Shown: positions 32,827 through 42,907 of the stretch, piece by piece
Position numbering within the stretch: the first letter of the stretch is position 1
Layout of the letters: every line of letters starts with the position of its first letter
Source of the DNA: RPQJ01 sp963732415
GTDB taxonomy: Bacteria; Pseudomonadota; Gammaproteobacteria; Steroidobacterales; Steroidobacteraceae
Reading direction: 5' to 3'
Assembly (NCBI GenBank): GCA_963732415.1
Contig: CAVSZK010000019.1
Location: 372,001 to 436,000 of the forward strand
DNA length: 64,000 nucleotides
Made by a program: the position numbers and the translations under genes
Notes under the pieces: generated by a model
Seen by the model: the letters and a program-made list of their open reading frames with translations, nothing else
What the model was told of the DNA's origin: nothing
Database searches by the model: none

Positions 32827-34131
32827 TCAGTGCTTCTCGGCCGAGAACTGTTCTTCCTCGGTCGAGCCGTGCATCGCGGTCGTCGACGAGTGCCCGCCCT
32901 GGATCACCTGGGTCACTTCGTCGAAGTAGCCGGTACCGACTTCCTGCTGGTGCGATACAAACGTGTAGCCGCGATCACGCGCCGCGAACTCCCGCTCCTG
33001 TACCTTCTCGACGTAGGCAGTCATGCCCGACTTCACGTACTCCTGCGTCAGGTCGAACATGTTGAACCACATGTTGTGGATGCCGGCCAGCGTGATGAAC
33101 TGGTACTTGTAGCCCATCGCGCCCAGCTCACGCTGGAACTTCGCGATCGTTGCGTCGTCGAGGTTCTTCTTCCAGTTGAATGACGGTGAGCAGTTGTAGG
33201 ACAGCAGCTTGCCCGGGAACTTCTTGCGAATCGCCTCGGCGAAGGCCTTGGCGAAGCCGAGGTCGGGCTTGCCCGTCTCGCACCACACCATGTCGGCGTA
33301 CGGCGCATACGCGAGGCCGCGCGAGATCGACTGCTCGACGCCCGGCTTCACGCGGTAGAAGCCCTCCGGCGTCCGTTCGCCGGTGCAGAACGGCTTGTCG
33401 TTTTCATCCACGTCGCTGGTGAGCAGGTCAGCCGCTTCCGCGTCGGTGCGCGCCAGCACGATGGTCGGCACGCCCATCACGTCGGCCGCCAGGCGCGCCG
33501 ACACCAGCTTCTGGATCGCTTCCTGGGTCGGCACAAGAACCTTGCCGCCCATGTGGCCGCACTTCTTCACAGAGGCCAGCTGGTCCTCGAAGTGCACCCC
33601 GGCGGCGCCAGCGCGGATCATCGCCTTCATCAGCTCGAATGCATTGAGCACGCCACCGAAGCCGGCCTCGGCATCAGCGACGATCGGCGCGAAGAAGTCG
33701 AGGTAATCCTTGTGGCCCGGACCGATACCGCGCGCGCACTGGATCTCGTCGGCACGCTTGAACGTGCCGTTGATACGCTCGACGACCTTGGGAACCGAAT
33801 CGACCGGATACAGCGACTGGTCCGGATACATGGCCATGTAGCTGTTGTTGTCAGCCGCAACCTGCCAGCCGGAAAGGTAGATGGCCTTGATGCCCGCCTT
33901 CACTTGCTGCATCGCCTGGCCGGCCGTGAGAGCACCGAGGCAGTTCACGTAAGGCTCGGTGTTGACCAGCTCCCACAGCTTCTCGGCGCCCAGCCGCGCG
34001 AGCGTGTGCTCGACCTGGACATTGCCGCGCAGGCGCACGACGTCCTCGGCCTTGTACGGGCGCTTGATGCCTTTCCAGCGCGGGTTGGTATTCCAGTCCT
34101 TGCGCAGTGCGCTTGCAGCCTTGTCGGTCAT
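32827..34131 (-). CDS. aceA: Isocitrate lyase
   Basis: Glyoxylate-bypass enzyme of 434 residues, the normal E. coli length, that cleaves isocitrate to glyoxylate and succinate. The catalytic loop KKCGHMGGK holds Cys191. YLSGWQVAADNN, ADAEAGFGG, VHFEDQLAS and YNCSPSFNWKK are class markers. A GAGGAT ribosome site precedes the ATG. It follows malate synthase by 28 bases, so the two bypass enzymes are one operon, pointing to growth on acetate, fatty acids or leucine-derived acetyl-CoA. Confidence 0.98.
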   Translation of the reverse strand: MTDKAASALRKDWNTNPRWKGIKRPYKAEDVVRLRGNVQVEHTLARLGAEKLWELVNTEPYVNCLGALTAGQAMQQVKAGIKAIYLSGWQVAADNNSYMAMYPDQSLYPVDSVPKVVERINGTFKRADEIQCARGIGPGHKDYLDFFAPIVADAEAGFGGVLNAFELMKAMIRAGAAGVHFEDQLASVKKCGHMGGKVLVPTQEAIQKLVSARLAADVMGVPTIVLARTDAEAADLLTSDVDENDKPFCTGERTPEGFYRVKPGVEQSISRGLAYAPYADMVWCETGKPDLGFAKAFAEAIRKKFPGKLLSYNCSPSFNWKKNLDDATIAKFQRELGAMGYKYQFITLAGIHNMWFNMFDLTQEYVKSGMTAYVEKVQEREFAARDRGYTFVSHQQEVGTGYFDEVTQVIQGGHSSTTAMHGSTEEEQFSAEKH

Positions 34132-34159
34132 GTCGAAATCCTCGTTTAGGCTAATTCTG

Positions 34160-35767
34160 TCAGTCGATGGCCCGGTAGGCCGGCAGTGTCAGGAAGGTCT
34201 CGAAGGTCTCGGCAGTGGTGATCCCGTCGATCAGCCGCGCCGCGCGCTCATAATTGCCTGCCGCAAACGCTGCGTCGCCGAGCTCGGCCCGCAACTTCGC
34301 CAGCTCTTCCGCCGTGATCTGCCGGAACAACTCGACCGTGACCTTGCGGCCGTCGTCGAGCACGCCCCGTGGGTGGCGAATCCACTGCCAGATCTGCGCG
34401 CGGGAGATCTCGGCGGTCGCCGCGTCCTCCATCAGGTTATGGATGGGCACGCAGCCATTGCCGCCGAGCCATGAGGCCATGTACTGGATCGACACGTCGA
34501 CGTTGCTGCGCAGACCCGCCTCGGTGATCGTGCCCTGCGGCACCGCGAGCAGGTCCGCCGCCGCGATGTTCACGTCCTCCAGCTTGCGATCCAGCTGGTT
34601 CGGTGTCGGCATACGCCGGTCGAAGACTTCCATCGCGATAGGCACGAGGCCCGGATGCGCGACCCAGGTGCCATCGTGACCATCGCCGGCCTCGCGCTCC
34701 TTGTCCGCGCGGACTTTGGAGATCGCCGCATCGTTGGCGGCAACGTCGCCCTTGATCGGGATCTGCGCCGCCATGCCGCCCATCGCAAAAGCGCCGCGCC
34801 GGTGCGTCGTCTTGATCAGCAGTTTCGAGTACGAGCGCAGGAAGCGCGTCGTCATCGTGACCTGGGATCGATCGGGCAGGACCATGTCGGGGTAGCGACT
34901 GAACTTCTTGATGAAGCTGAAGATATAGTCCCATCGACCGCAGTTGAGGCCAACTATGTAGTCGCGAAGCTCCCAGAGAATCTCGTCCATCTCGAAGGCG
35001 GCAAGAATGGTCTCGATCAGCACCGTGACCTTGATGGTCTGCGGCGCGAGCCCGAGCCGGGCCTCGGAATGCCGGAACACCTCGGCCCACAGCCGGGCTT
35101 CGAGATGGCTCTCGATCTTGGGCAGGTAGAAATACGGGCCCGTCCCGCGGCGCTTCAGTTCCGCATTGTTGTGCGACAGATACAGGCCAAAGTCGACGAA
35201 CGCGCCCGGCACCTGCTTGCCGTCGACCAGCACGTGCTTCTCAAAGAGATGCCAGCCGCGCGGCCGTACGATAAGCGTGGCGATCTGCGGATTCAGCCGG
35301 TACTGCTTGCCGTCCGGGTTCGAGAACTCGATGCGGCGTGCAACTGCGTCGCGCAGGTTTGCCTGTCCCTGCACGACATTGTCCCAGGTCGGCGTCATCG
35401 AGTCTTCGCAGTCGGCCATGAACACCTTCGCGCCGGAGTTCAGCGCGTTGATGATCATCTTGCGGTCCGTGGGCCCCGTGATCTCGACGCGCCGGTCCTG
35501 GAGGTCGGCCGGGATAGCGGTCACGCGCCAATCGTGCTCACGGATGCCGTGGGTCTCGGGCAGGAAGTCCGGGAGCTTGCCCGCATCGATCTCCGCCTGC
35601 CGGGCCACGCGCCGGGCCAGCAGTTCCTCGACCCGCGGAGAAAATCTCCGGGCCAGGTCCACGACGAACTCCATTGCGTCGAGTGTCAGTACTTCCTCGA
35701 ATCCAGGTCGCAGGTGTCCCGTCACCTCGCATCCCGGGGGCAGGTCGAGCTTCGGCTGTGTGGTCAC
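34160..35767 (-). CDS. aceB: Malate synthase A
   Basis: Second glyoxylate-bypass enzyme, 535 residues from GTG at 35765-35767, the usual malate synthase A length. Markers are KVFMADCEDSMTPTWDN, IVRPRGWHLFEKHV, TVLIETILAAFEMDEILWEL, GLNCGRWDYIFSFIKK and DGTWVAHPGLVP. The frame is open to 35869, but the GTG has GGAG at the right distance. It condenses glyoxylate with acetyl-CoA. No regulator of the IclR type is next to it. Confidence 0.97.
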   Translation of the reverse strand: MTTQPKLDLPPGCEVTGHLRPGFEEVLTLDAMEFVVDLARRFSPRVEELLARRVARQAEIDAGKLPDFLPETHGIREHDWRVTAIPADLQDRRVEITGPTDRKMIINALNSGAKVFMADCEDSMTPTWDNVVQGQANLRDAVARRIEFSNPDGKQYRLNPQIATLIVRPRGWHLFEKHVLVDGKQVPGAFVDFGLYLSHNNAELKRRGTGPYFYLPKIESHLEARLWAEVFRHSEARLGLAPQTIKVTVLIETILAAFEMDEILWELRDYIVGLNCGRWDYIFSFIKKFSRYPDMVLPDRSQVTMTTRFLRSYSKLLIKTTHRRGAFAMGGMAAQIPIKGDVAANDAAISKVRADKEREAGDGHDGTWVAHPGLVPIAMEVFDRRMPTPNQLDRKLEDVNIAAADLLAVPQGTITEAGLRSNVDVSIQYMASWLGGNGCVPIHNLMEDAATAEISRAQIWQWIRHPRGVLDDGRKVTVELFRQITAEELAKLRAELGDAAFAAGNYERAARLIDGITTAETFETFLTLPAYRAID

Positions 35768-36455
35768 GGCAGACTCCAATGTGTGGCCGCGCAATGACAC
35801 GGACACGAACCAGACGCGCCGTTGTTGCGGCGCAATAAGAGGATAGACTTCGGCACGCGGGCCCGACAAGAGCTAATTTCCACGATGCGCCTGATCCTGC
35901 TGAACAAGCCCTTCCAGGTCCTTCCCCAGTTCACGAGCCCCGACCAGCGGAGCTGCCTGAAAGACTTGCTTTCGGCCCCCGGCCTCTACCCTGCCGGCAG
36001 GCTGGATTACGACAGTGAAGGCCTGATGGTGCTGACCGACTTCGGGCCCTGGCAGGCGAGGATCAGCCAGCCAGGCGCTCCGTTTCCGAAGACTTATGTT
36101 GCCCAGGTGGAAGGCTTGCCCGGCGAAGCGGCACTCGGACAACTGCGGCGGGGCGTGATGTTGAACGACGGTGCCACCCTGCCCGCTCCTGCGCGGCTCG
36201 TGCCCGAGCCCGAGTGGCTGTGGCCGCGCGATCCGCCGATCCGGGCACGAAAGGCGATCCCGACGGCCTGGGTCGAACTCGAACTTCGGGAAGGCAGGAA
36301 CCGGCAGGTGCGCCGCATGACCGCGGCCGTCGGTCACCCCACTCTCAGGCTGATACGAGTCGCGGTCGGACCGTGGTCGATCGCGGGGCTCGCACCCGGG
36401 CAGTCGCGCGAAGTCCCGCAAGAGGAAGCCGAGCGACTGCTCGCGGCCGGGCGGG

Positions 36456-37829
<1,374 letters not shown>

Positions 37830-37982
37830 CCTGCAATCCTAACCCGTATCGCCGCACTGCAGTAGAACCCCGGGGGTGACGCGCCGCGGCGGTTTCGTCA
37901 GAATCGGCACTTAAACGATGCCCCAGGCCGGTTTCCGTCGCAGCCGCGCGGCCGGGCAGGCAATCAATCCAGGAGTTCCAAA

Positions 37983-39152
37983 ATGCACAAGGTCCTCGTC
38001 CTCGGGGCCGGCAAGATCGGCTCGCTGATCGCCGGACTGCTCGCCGAATCCGGCGACTATGACGTCCAGGTTGCCGATGTGAACGAGAGCGTCGCGCGCG
38101 CCGTCGTGGTCGCGCATGGCCTCGACAACCTGCACGCATACGGCTTCGACGCCGCGAGCGCCGAGGCCCTGTCCGCGCACCTTGCGGCCCATCCTGTCGA
38201 GGCGGTGATTTCGAGCCTGCCCTATTACTGCAATGTCGCCGTGGCCGAGGCTGCACGCGCCGCGGGCGCAAGCTACTTCGACCTGACCGAGGACGTGGCG
38301 GTGACCCGCGGCGTGCGTCGCGTCGCCGATGGAGCCGACACCGCATTCATACCGCAGTGCGGGCTTGCGCCCGGCTTCATCAGCATCGCAGCCAACGCGC
38401 TGATCGGGCACTTCGACGAGTTGCGAAGCGTGAAGCTACGCGTCGGCGCACTTCCGCAGCACCCGAACAACGTCCTCAAGTATTCGCTCACCTGGTCCAC
38501 CGAGGGGCTGATCAACGAGTACGGGAATCCCTGCGAGGCCATCGTGAACGGCCGCCCTACCGAAGCCGCGCCGCTCGAGGGCCTCGAGGAGATCGAGATC
38601 GACGGCACGCTCTACGAGGCGTTCAACACCTCGGGCGGGCTTGGCTCGCTGGGCGACACCTACGGGCAGCGCGCCGAGACCATGGACTACAAGACCATGC
38701 GTTATCCCGGGCACTGCGCCCAGATGCGACTGCTGATGAACGACCTGAAGCTCAACCAGGATCGCGCGACGTTGAAGCGCATCCTCGAGAATGCCGTACC
38801 GCAGACGCTGCAGGACGTGGTGGTCGTCTACGTCGCCGTCACCGGCAGGCAGGCGGGCGAACTTCGCGAGGAAAACTACGTGAGCAAGATCTACCCGCAG
38901 ATGATCGCGGGACGGCTCTGGTCCGCCATCCAGGTGACGACGGCCGCTGGCGTCACGGCAGTTGTGGACCTGGTGCTGAAGACGCCCGGGCGATATCGCG
39001 GATTCGTCAGGCAGGAGGACTTCAGGCTGGTTGACGTCCTCGACAATCGCTTCGGCCGCCACTACGCGAACGCCGGAACCAAGGAAATCTCGGGCCGTAT
39101 GGTCGTCGCCGGCCAGACCGGCCAGCAGCGCGCGGCAAACGGAGGCAAGTGA
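37983..39152 (+). CDS. Saccharopine dehydrogenase-like oxidoreductase, probable lysine catabolism
   Basis: NAD(P)-dependent enzyme of 389 residues with an N-terminal Rossmann motif (VLVLGAGKIGSLIAGLLAE) and the saccharopine reductase/lysine 6-dehydrogenase fold (ISSLPYYCNVAVAEAA, YFDLTEDVAV, FIPQCGLAPGFISIAAN). Next to an aminoadipate-semialdehyde dehydrogenase it probably forms that semialdehyde, either from lysine directly or from saccharopine; the sequence alone does not decide. AGGAG precedes the ATG. Its stop overlaps the next start (TGATG). Confidence 0.88.
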   Translation: MHKVLVLGAGKIGSLIAGLLAESGDYDVQVADVNESVARAVVVAHGLDNLHAYGFDAASAEALSAHLAAHPVEAVISSLPYYCNVAVAEAARAAGASYFDLTEDVAVTRGVRRVADGADTAFIPQCGLAPGFISIAANALIGHFDELRSVKLRVGALPQHPNNVLKYSLTWSTEGLINEYGNPCEAIVNGRPTEAAPLEGLEEIEIDGTLYEAFNTSGGLGSLGDTYGQRAETMDYKTMRYPGHCAQMRLLMNDLKLNQDRATLKRILENAVPQTLQDVVVVYVAVTGRQAGELREENYVSKIYPQMIAGRLWSAIQVTTAAGVTAVVDLVLKTPGRYRGFVRQEDFRLVDVLDNRFGRHYANAGTKEISGRMVVAGQTGQQRAANGGK

Positions 39153-40678
39153 TGGACAAGGTACTCGCCAATCTCGGTCTCGAGGCCCTGAATCCCGGCA
39201 CCTGGTCGGCCGATGGTGGCTGGCTGACCGACCCGGCGGCTCCGCGCATCGACTCCGTGAATCCCGCGACCGGCAAGGTCATTGCGAGCGTGCTCGCGAC
39301 CACGCCCGCCCAATATGAGCAGATGATGCGATCCGCACGGGAAGTTGCGCTCGCCTGGCGCAGCGTCCCCGCCCCGAAGCGCGGCGAAGCGGTAAGACTG
39401 GTCGGCGAAGAACTGCGCCGGCACAAGTCGGACCTCGGCAGCCTGGTCTCGCTCGAAATGGGCAAGATCAAGGCAGAGGGCGACGGCGAAGTGCAGGAGA
39501 TGATCGACATCGCCGATTTTGCGGTGGGCCAATCTCGCATGCTCTATGGCCTGTCGATGCACTCGGAGCGGCCCGAGCACCGCATGTTCGAGCAGTGGCA
39601 CCCGCTCGGCGTCGTCGGCGTCATCAGCGCCTTCAATTTCCCGGTCGCCGTGTGGTCGTGGAACGCGTTCCTCGCGGCGATCTGCGGCAACGTCACCGTG
39701 TGGAAGCCTTCGCTGAAGACGGCGCTCTGCGCAGTTGCGGTCCAGCGCCTGGCCAACGGCGTTCTCGAGCGGCACGGCTATCCGGGCATCTTCCAGTTGT
39801 TCGTTGACGCCAGCCACGATCTCGCAAACCGCTTCGTGGATGACCGGCGCGTGGATCTCGTGTCCTTCACCGGCTCGACCAACGTCGGCCGGAGCGTCGG
39901 CGCGCGGGTCGCGCAACGACTCGGCAGGAGCCTGCTGGAACTCGGCGGCAACAATGCGATCATCGTCGACGAGCACGCGAACCTGGACCTCGCGGTTCCC
40001 TCCATCGTGTTCGGCGCGGTGGGCACGGCGGGCCAGCGCTGCACGACAACTCGCCGCGTGTTCGTCCACGAGTCGCGGCTCGGCGACCTGGAGCGCAGGC
40101 TCGTCAACGCCTATCGGCAGGTGCGCATCGGCGATCCGCTCGAGGCTGGCACGCTGATGGGACCGTTGATCGACGACGGCGCCGTGCGCCAGTACGAGGC
40201 CGCCGTCGCCCAGGCCGTGGCCAGCGGCGGACGCCTGCTGTGCGGCGGCAAGGCGCTGGATCGGCCAGGGCACTTCGTCGAACCTGCCATCGTGGTCGCG
40301 AGCAGCGAGTGGGAGATCGTGCGTACCGAGACCTTCGCGCCGATCCTGTACCTGGTGCCGTTCGGCGACCTCGACCAGGCGATAGCGATGCAGAACGACG
40401 TTGCGCACGGACTGTCGTCGGCGATCTTCACCGATCGCCTGCAGCACGCGGAACGCTTCCTCTCCGCGGGAGGTTCCGACTGCGGCATTGCCAACGTCAA
40501 CATCGGCACGTCCGGCGCGGAGATCGGCGGTGCCTTCGGCGGCGAGAAAGACACCGGCGGCGGACGCGAATCCGGCTCGGATGCCTGGAAGGTCTACATG
40601 CGACGCCAGACCTGCACCGTCAACTGGGGCAGCCAGCTGTCGCTTGCACAGGGCATCAATTTCGACGTATCCGGCTGA
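39152..40678 (+). CDS. L-aminoadipate-semialdehyde dehydrogenase (ALDH7 type)
   Basis: Aldehyde dehydrogenase of 508 residues related to antiquitin and AmaB. It has ISAFNFPVAVWSWNAFLAAICGN, FTGSTNVGR, LELGGNNAIIVDEHANLD with the catalytic Glu, GTAGQRCTTTRR with the catalytic Cys, and ETFAPILYL; NVNIGTSGAEIGGAFGG near the end is typical of ALDH7. It oxidises alpha-aminoadipate semialdehyde to alpha-aminoadipate. ATG 39152 is favoured over the adjoining GTG because of a good GGAGG. It forms a two-gene lysine operon with the preceding enzyme. Confidence 0.93.
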   Translation: MDKVLANLGLEALNPGTWSADGGWLTDPAAPRIDSVNPATGKVIASVLATTPAQYEQMMRSAREVALAWRSVPAPKRGEAVRLVGEELRRHKSDLGSLVSLEMGKIKAEGDGEVQEMIDIADFAVGQSRMLYGLSMHSERPEHRMFEQWHPLGVVGVISAFNFPVAVWSWNAFLAAICGNVTVWKPSLKTALCAVAVQRLANGVLERHGYPGIFQLFVDASHDLANRFVDDRRVDLVSFTGSTNVGRSVGARVAQRLGRSLLELGGNNAIIVDEHANLDLAVPSIVFGAVGTAGQRCTTTRRVFVHESRLGDLERRLVNAYRQVRIGDPLEAGTLMGPLIDDGAVRQYEAAVAQAVASGGRLLCGGKALDRPGHFVEPAIVVASSEWEIVRTETFAPILYLVPFGDLDQAIAMQNDVAHGLSSAIFTDRLQHAERFLSAGGSDCGIANVNIGTSGAEIGGAFGGEKDTGGGRESGSDAWKVYMRRQTCTVNWGSQLSLAQGINFDVSG

Positions 40679-40748
40679 ACGCACGACAGACGACGCAACC
40701 CGCATTCCGCGCGCCACAGCCGATTCGTGTCGGCTCGCGGTGCGCTGT

Positions 40749-40754
40749 TATGAT
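40749..40754 (+). promoter_or_regulatory. -10 hexamer placed for a leaderless nfeD transcript
   Basis: TATGAT ends six bases before the ATG at 40761, with CGTTCC between and no ribosome-binding sequence. It fits a leaderless message; no strong -35 is visible. Confidence 0.45.
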
Positions 40755-40760
40755 CGTTCC

Positions 40761-42134
40761 ATGGACGCGTCACCATTGATGGCCCGGGTTCGGGCTACGT
40801 TCGCAGTCCTGCTGCTGCTGGCCGGGTTCCTGGCGCTTGATGGCCGGGCCGACTCGCAGGGGTCGAGCGGTGTCCTGCTGCCAGTCTCGGGCCCGATCGG
40901 GCCGGCGACCAGCGAATTCTTCGTCCGCACGCTAGGTGAGGCGGCTGAACAAGGCGCGTCGCTCATCATCGTCACGATCGACACGCCGGGTGGGCTGGAC
41001 AGTTCCATGCACGACATGGTGCAGTCGATCCTGGCTTCCACCGTCCCCGTCGTGGCCTACGTGTCGCCCAGCGGGGCTCGAGCCGCCAGTGCCGGCACAT
41101 TCCTGGTCTATGCGAGCCATGTAGCCGCCATGGCGCCGGCAACGAACCTCGGTGCCGCGACTCCGATCCAGATCGGCGGCTCGGGCAGCGACCTGCAACC
41201 CGCGAAAGACGAAAAGGACGGGCAGACCGGCAATTCCGGCGGGCCGGGAACGGCGCTGGAGCGCAAGTCGGTCAACGACGCTGTCGCATACATCCGCGGC
41301 CTGGCTCAGTTGCGCGGCCGCAATATCGAGTGGGCCGAAACAGCGGTGCGCACCGGGGCCAGCCTGCCCGCCGACGAAGCGCTCGCAGCCGGCGTAGTGG
41401 ATATGGTCGAGGTGGACCTGGCCCAGCTGCTGCAGGCACTCGACGGGCGCACCGTGAAGCTTCAGTCCGGCGACGTGGTGCTGCACACGACCGGACTCTT
41501 GCTGCGCGAGGCCCGGCCCGACTGGCGAACCGAACTGCTGTCGCTGATCACCAATCCCAATGTCGCCTACCTGCTGATGCTGATCGGCATCTACGGGCTG
41601 CTGCTCGAAGGCCTCCACCCCGGCACCATGTTGCCGGGCGTCGTCGGCGCAATCAGCCTGCTGCTGGCGCTGTTCGCGTTCCAGGTCCTGTCCGTCAACT
41701 ACGCCGGTCTCGCGCTGATCGGACTTGGCGTGCTGCTGATCGTCGCCGAGACTTTCGTACCATCATTCGGCGCGCTCGGGCTCGGGGGTATCGTCGCGTT
41801 CGTCATCGGATCCGTGATGCTGCTGGACGAGGGTGTACCCGGATTCAGCATCGCCTGGCAGCTGATCGGCGCCATGGGCCTGGCCGGTGCGCTGGTTCTG
41901 CTGGCGATCGTCTCGTTCGCGGTCCGCGCACGGCGGCGTCCCGTGGTGACCGGGACCGAGGGATTGCTGCGCGAGCGTGCCGAGGCACTCCAAGGCTTCG
42001 ACAGGCAGGGATTTGTCCGGGTGCACGGCGAGACCTGGTCCGCTACCAGTCACGCACCGATTCACGCGGGGCAATGGCTCCGCATCACCAAGGTTCACGG
42101 CCTGACCCTGGAGGTCGAGCCGGAGCAGGACTGA
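40761..42134 (+). CDS. NfeD-family membrane serine protease (ClpP-like)
   Basis: Long-form NfeD of 457 residues: signal peptide (residues 10-30), ClpP-like protease domain, four membrane spans (about 270-390) and a C-terminal OB-fold (RGFVRVHGETW-like). The Ser-Lys dyad is visible as Ser110 (GARAASAGTFLVYAS) and Lys169 (ERKSVNDAVAYIRG), the arrangement of archaeal PH1510 protease, which cleaves the partner stomatin. The slipin gene follows by 17 bases, the classic NfeD-stomatin operon. Confidence 0.93.
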   Translation: MDASPLMARVRATFAVLLLLAGFLALDGRADSQGSSGVLLPVSGPIGPATSEFFVRTLGEAAEQGASLIIVTIDTPGGLDSSMHDMVQSILASTVPVVAYVSPSGARAASAGTFLVYASHVAAMAPATNLGAATPIQIGGSGSDLQPAKDEKDGQTGNSGGPGTALERKSVNDAVAYIRGLAQLRGRNIEWAETAVRTGASLPADEALAAGVVDMVEVDLAQLLQALDGRTVKLQSGDVVLHTTGLLLREARPDWRTELLSLITNPNVAYLLMLIGIYGLLLEGLHPGTMLPGVVGAISLLLALFAFQVLSVNYAGLALIGLGVLLIVAETFVPSFGALGLGGIVAFVIGSVMLLDEGVPGFSIAWQLIGAMGLAGALVLLAIVSFAVRARRRPVVTGTEGLLRERAEALQGFDRQGFVRVHGETWSATSHAPIHAGQWLRITKVHGLTLEVEPEQD

Positions 42135-42151
42135 CCTAGGAGAACACGCGC

Positions 42152-42907
42152 ATGTTCAACATCCCGATTCTAGCCATTGTCGCGGTCGCACTTCTGGTCG
42201 CCGCCACGCAGATCATCAAGGTATTGAACGAGTACGAGCGTGGCGTGGTATTCACGTTCGGGCGCTTCACCGGAGTGAAGGGACCGGGACTGATCCTGCT
42301 GATTCCGCTGGTGCAGCGCATGGTGAAGGTGGACCTGAGGGTCATCGTGCTCGACGTGCCGACGCAGGACGTCATATCGCGCGACAACGTCTCGGTGAAG
42401 GTCAATGCGGTCGTGTACTTCCGCATCGTCGAGCCGGACAAAGCCATCATCCAGGTGGCGAATCCGTTCGAGGCAACCAGCCAGCTTGCGCAGACGACGC
42501 TGCGCTCGGTGCTCGGGCAGCACGAACTGGACGAGATGCTGTCGCAGCGCGATAAGCTCAATATCGACATCCAGCGCATCCTGGACCAGGCAACAGACGC
42601 CTGGGGTATCAAGGTAGCCAACGTCGAGATCAAGCACGTCGACCTGGACGAAAGCATGATCCGCGCGATGGCCAAGCAGGCCGAGGCCGAACGGACCCGG
42701 CGCGCGAAGATCATTCACGCCGAGGGCGAAAAGCAGGCGGCGGCGCAGCTGGTCGAGGCGGCGATCGCTCTCAGTGCGGAACCGCAGGCACTGCAGCTTC
42801 GTTACCTGCAGACGCTAGCCGATATCGCCAACGACCGGACGGCGACCATCGTATTCCCGCTGCCGATCGACTTGCTCAGGCCCTTCGTGAAACCCGATCG
42901 GGACTAG
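42152..42907 (+). CDS. Slipin/stomatin-like SPFH membrane protein
   Basis: SPFH protein of 251 residues: one N-terminal membrane anchor (residues 3-22), the band 7 domain (EYERGVVFTFGRFTGVKGPGLILLIP, VPTQDVISRDNVSVKVNAVVYFRI) and a C-terminal coiled coil rich in Ala and Glu (MAKQAEAERTRRAKIIHAEGE). Such proteins form large membrane rings and are substrates of NfeD proteases. TAGGAG precedes the ATG. Its TAG stop shares the palindrome CTAG with the convergent hrpA stop. Confidence 0.95.
   Translation: MFNIPILAIVAVALLVAATQIIKVLNEYERGVVFTFGRFTGVKGPGLILLIPLVQRMVKVDLRVIVLDVPTQDVISRDNVSVKVNAVVYFRIVEPDKAIIQVANPFEATSQLAQTTLRSVLGQHELDEMLSQRDKLNIDIQRILDQATDAWGIKVANVEIKHVDLDESMIRAMAKQAEAERTRRAKIIHAEGEKQAAAQLVEAAIALSAEPQALQLRYLQTLADIANDRTATIVFPLPIDLLRPFVKPDRD

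Noticed and set aside
37830..37982. Lysine riboswitch in front of the lysine-catabolic operon
   Set aside because: The 153-base gap is too short and shows none of the expected multi-helix pattern; only a normal ribosome site is seen.
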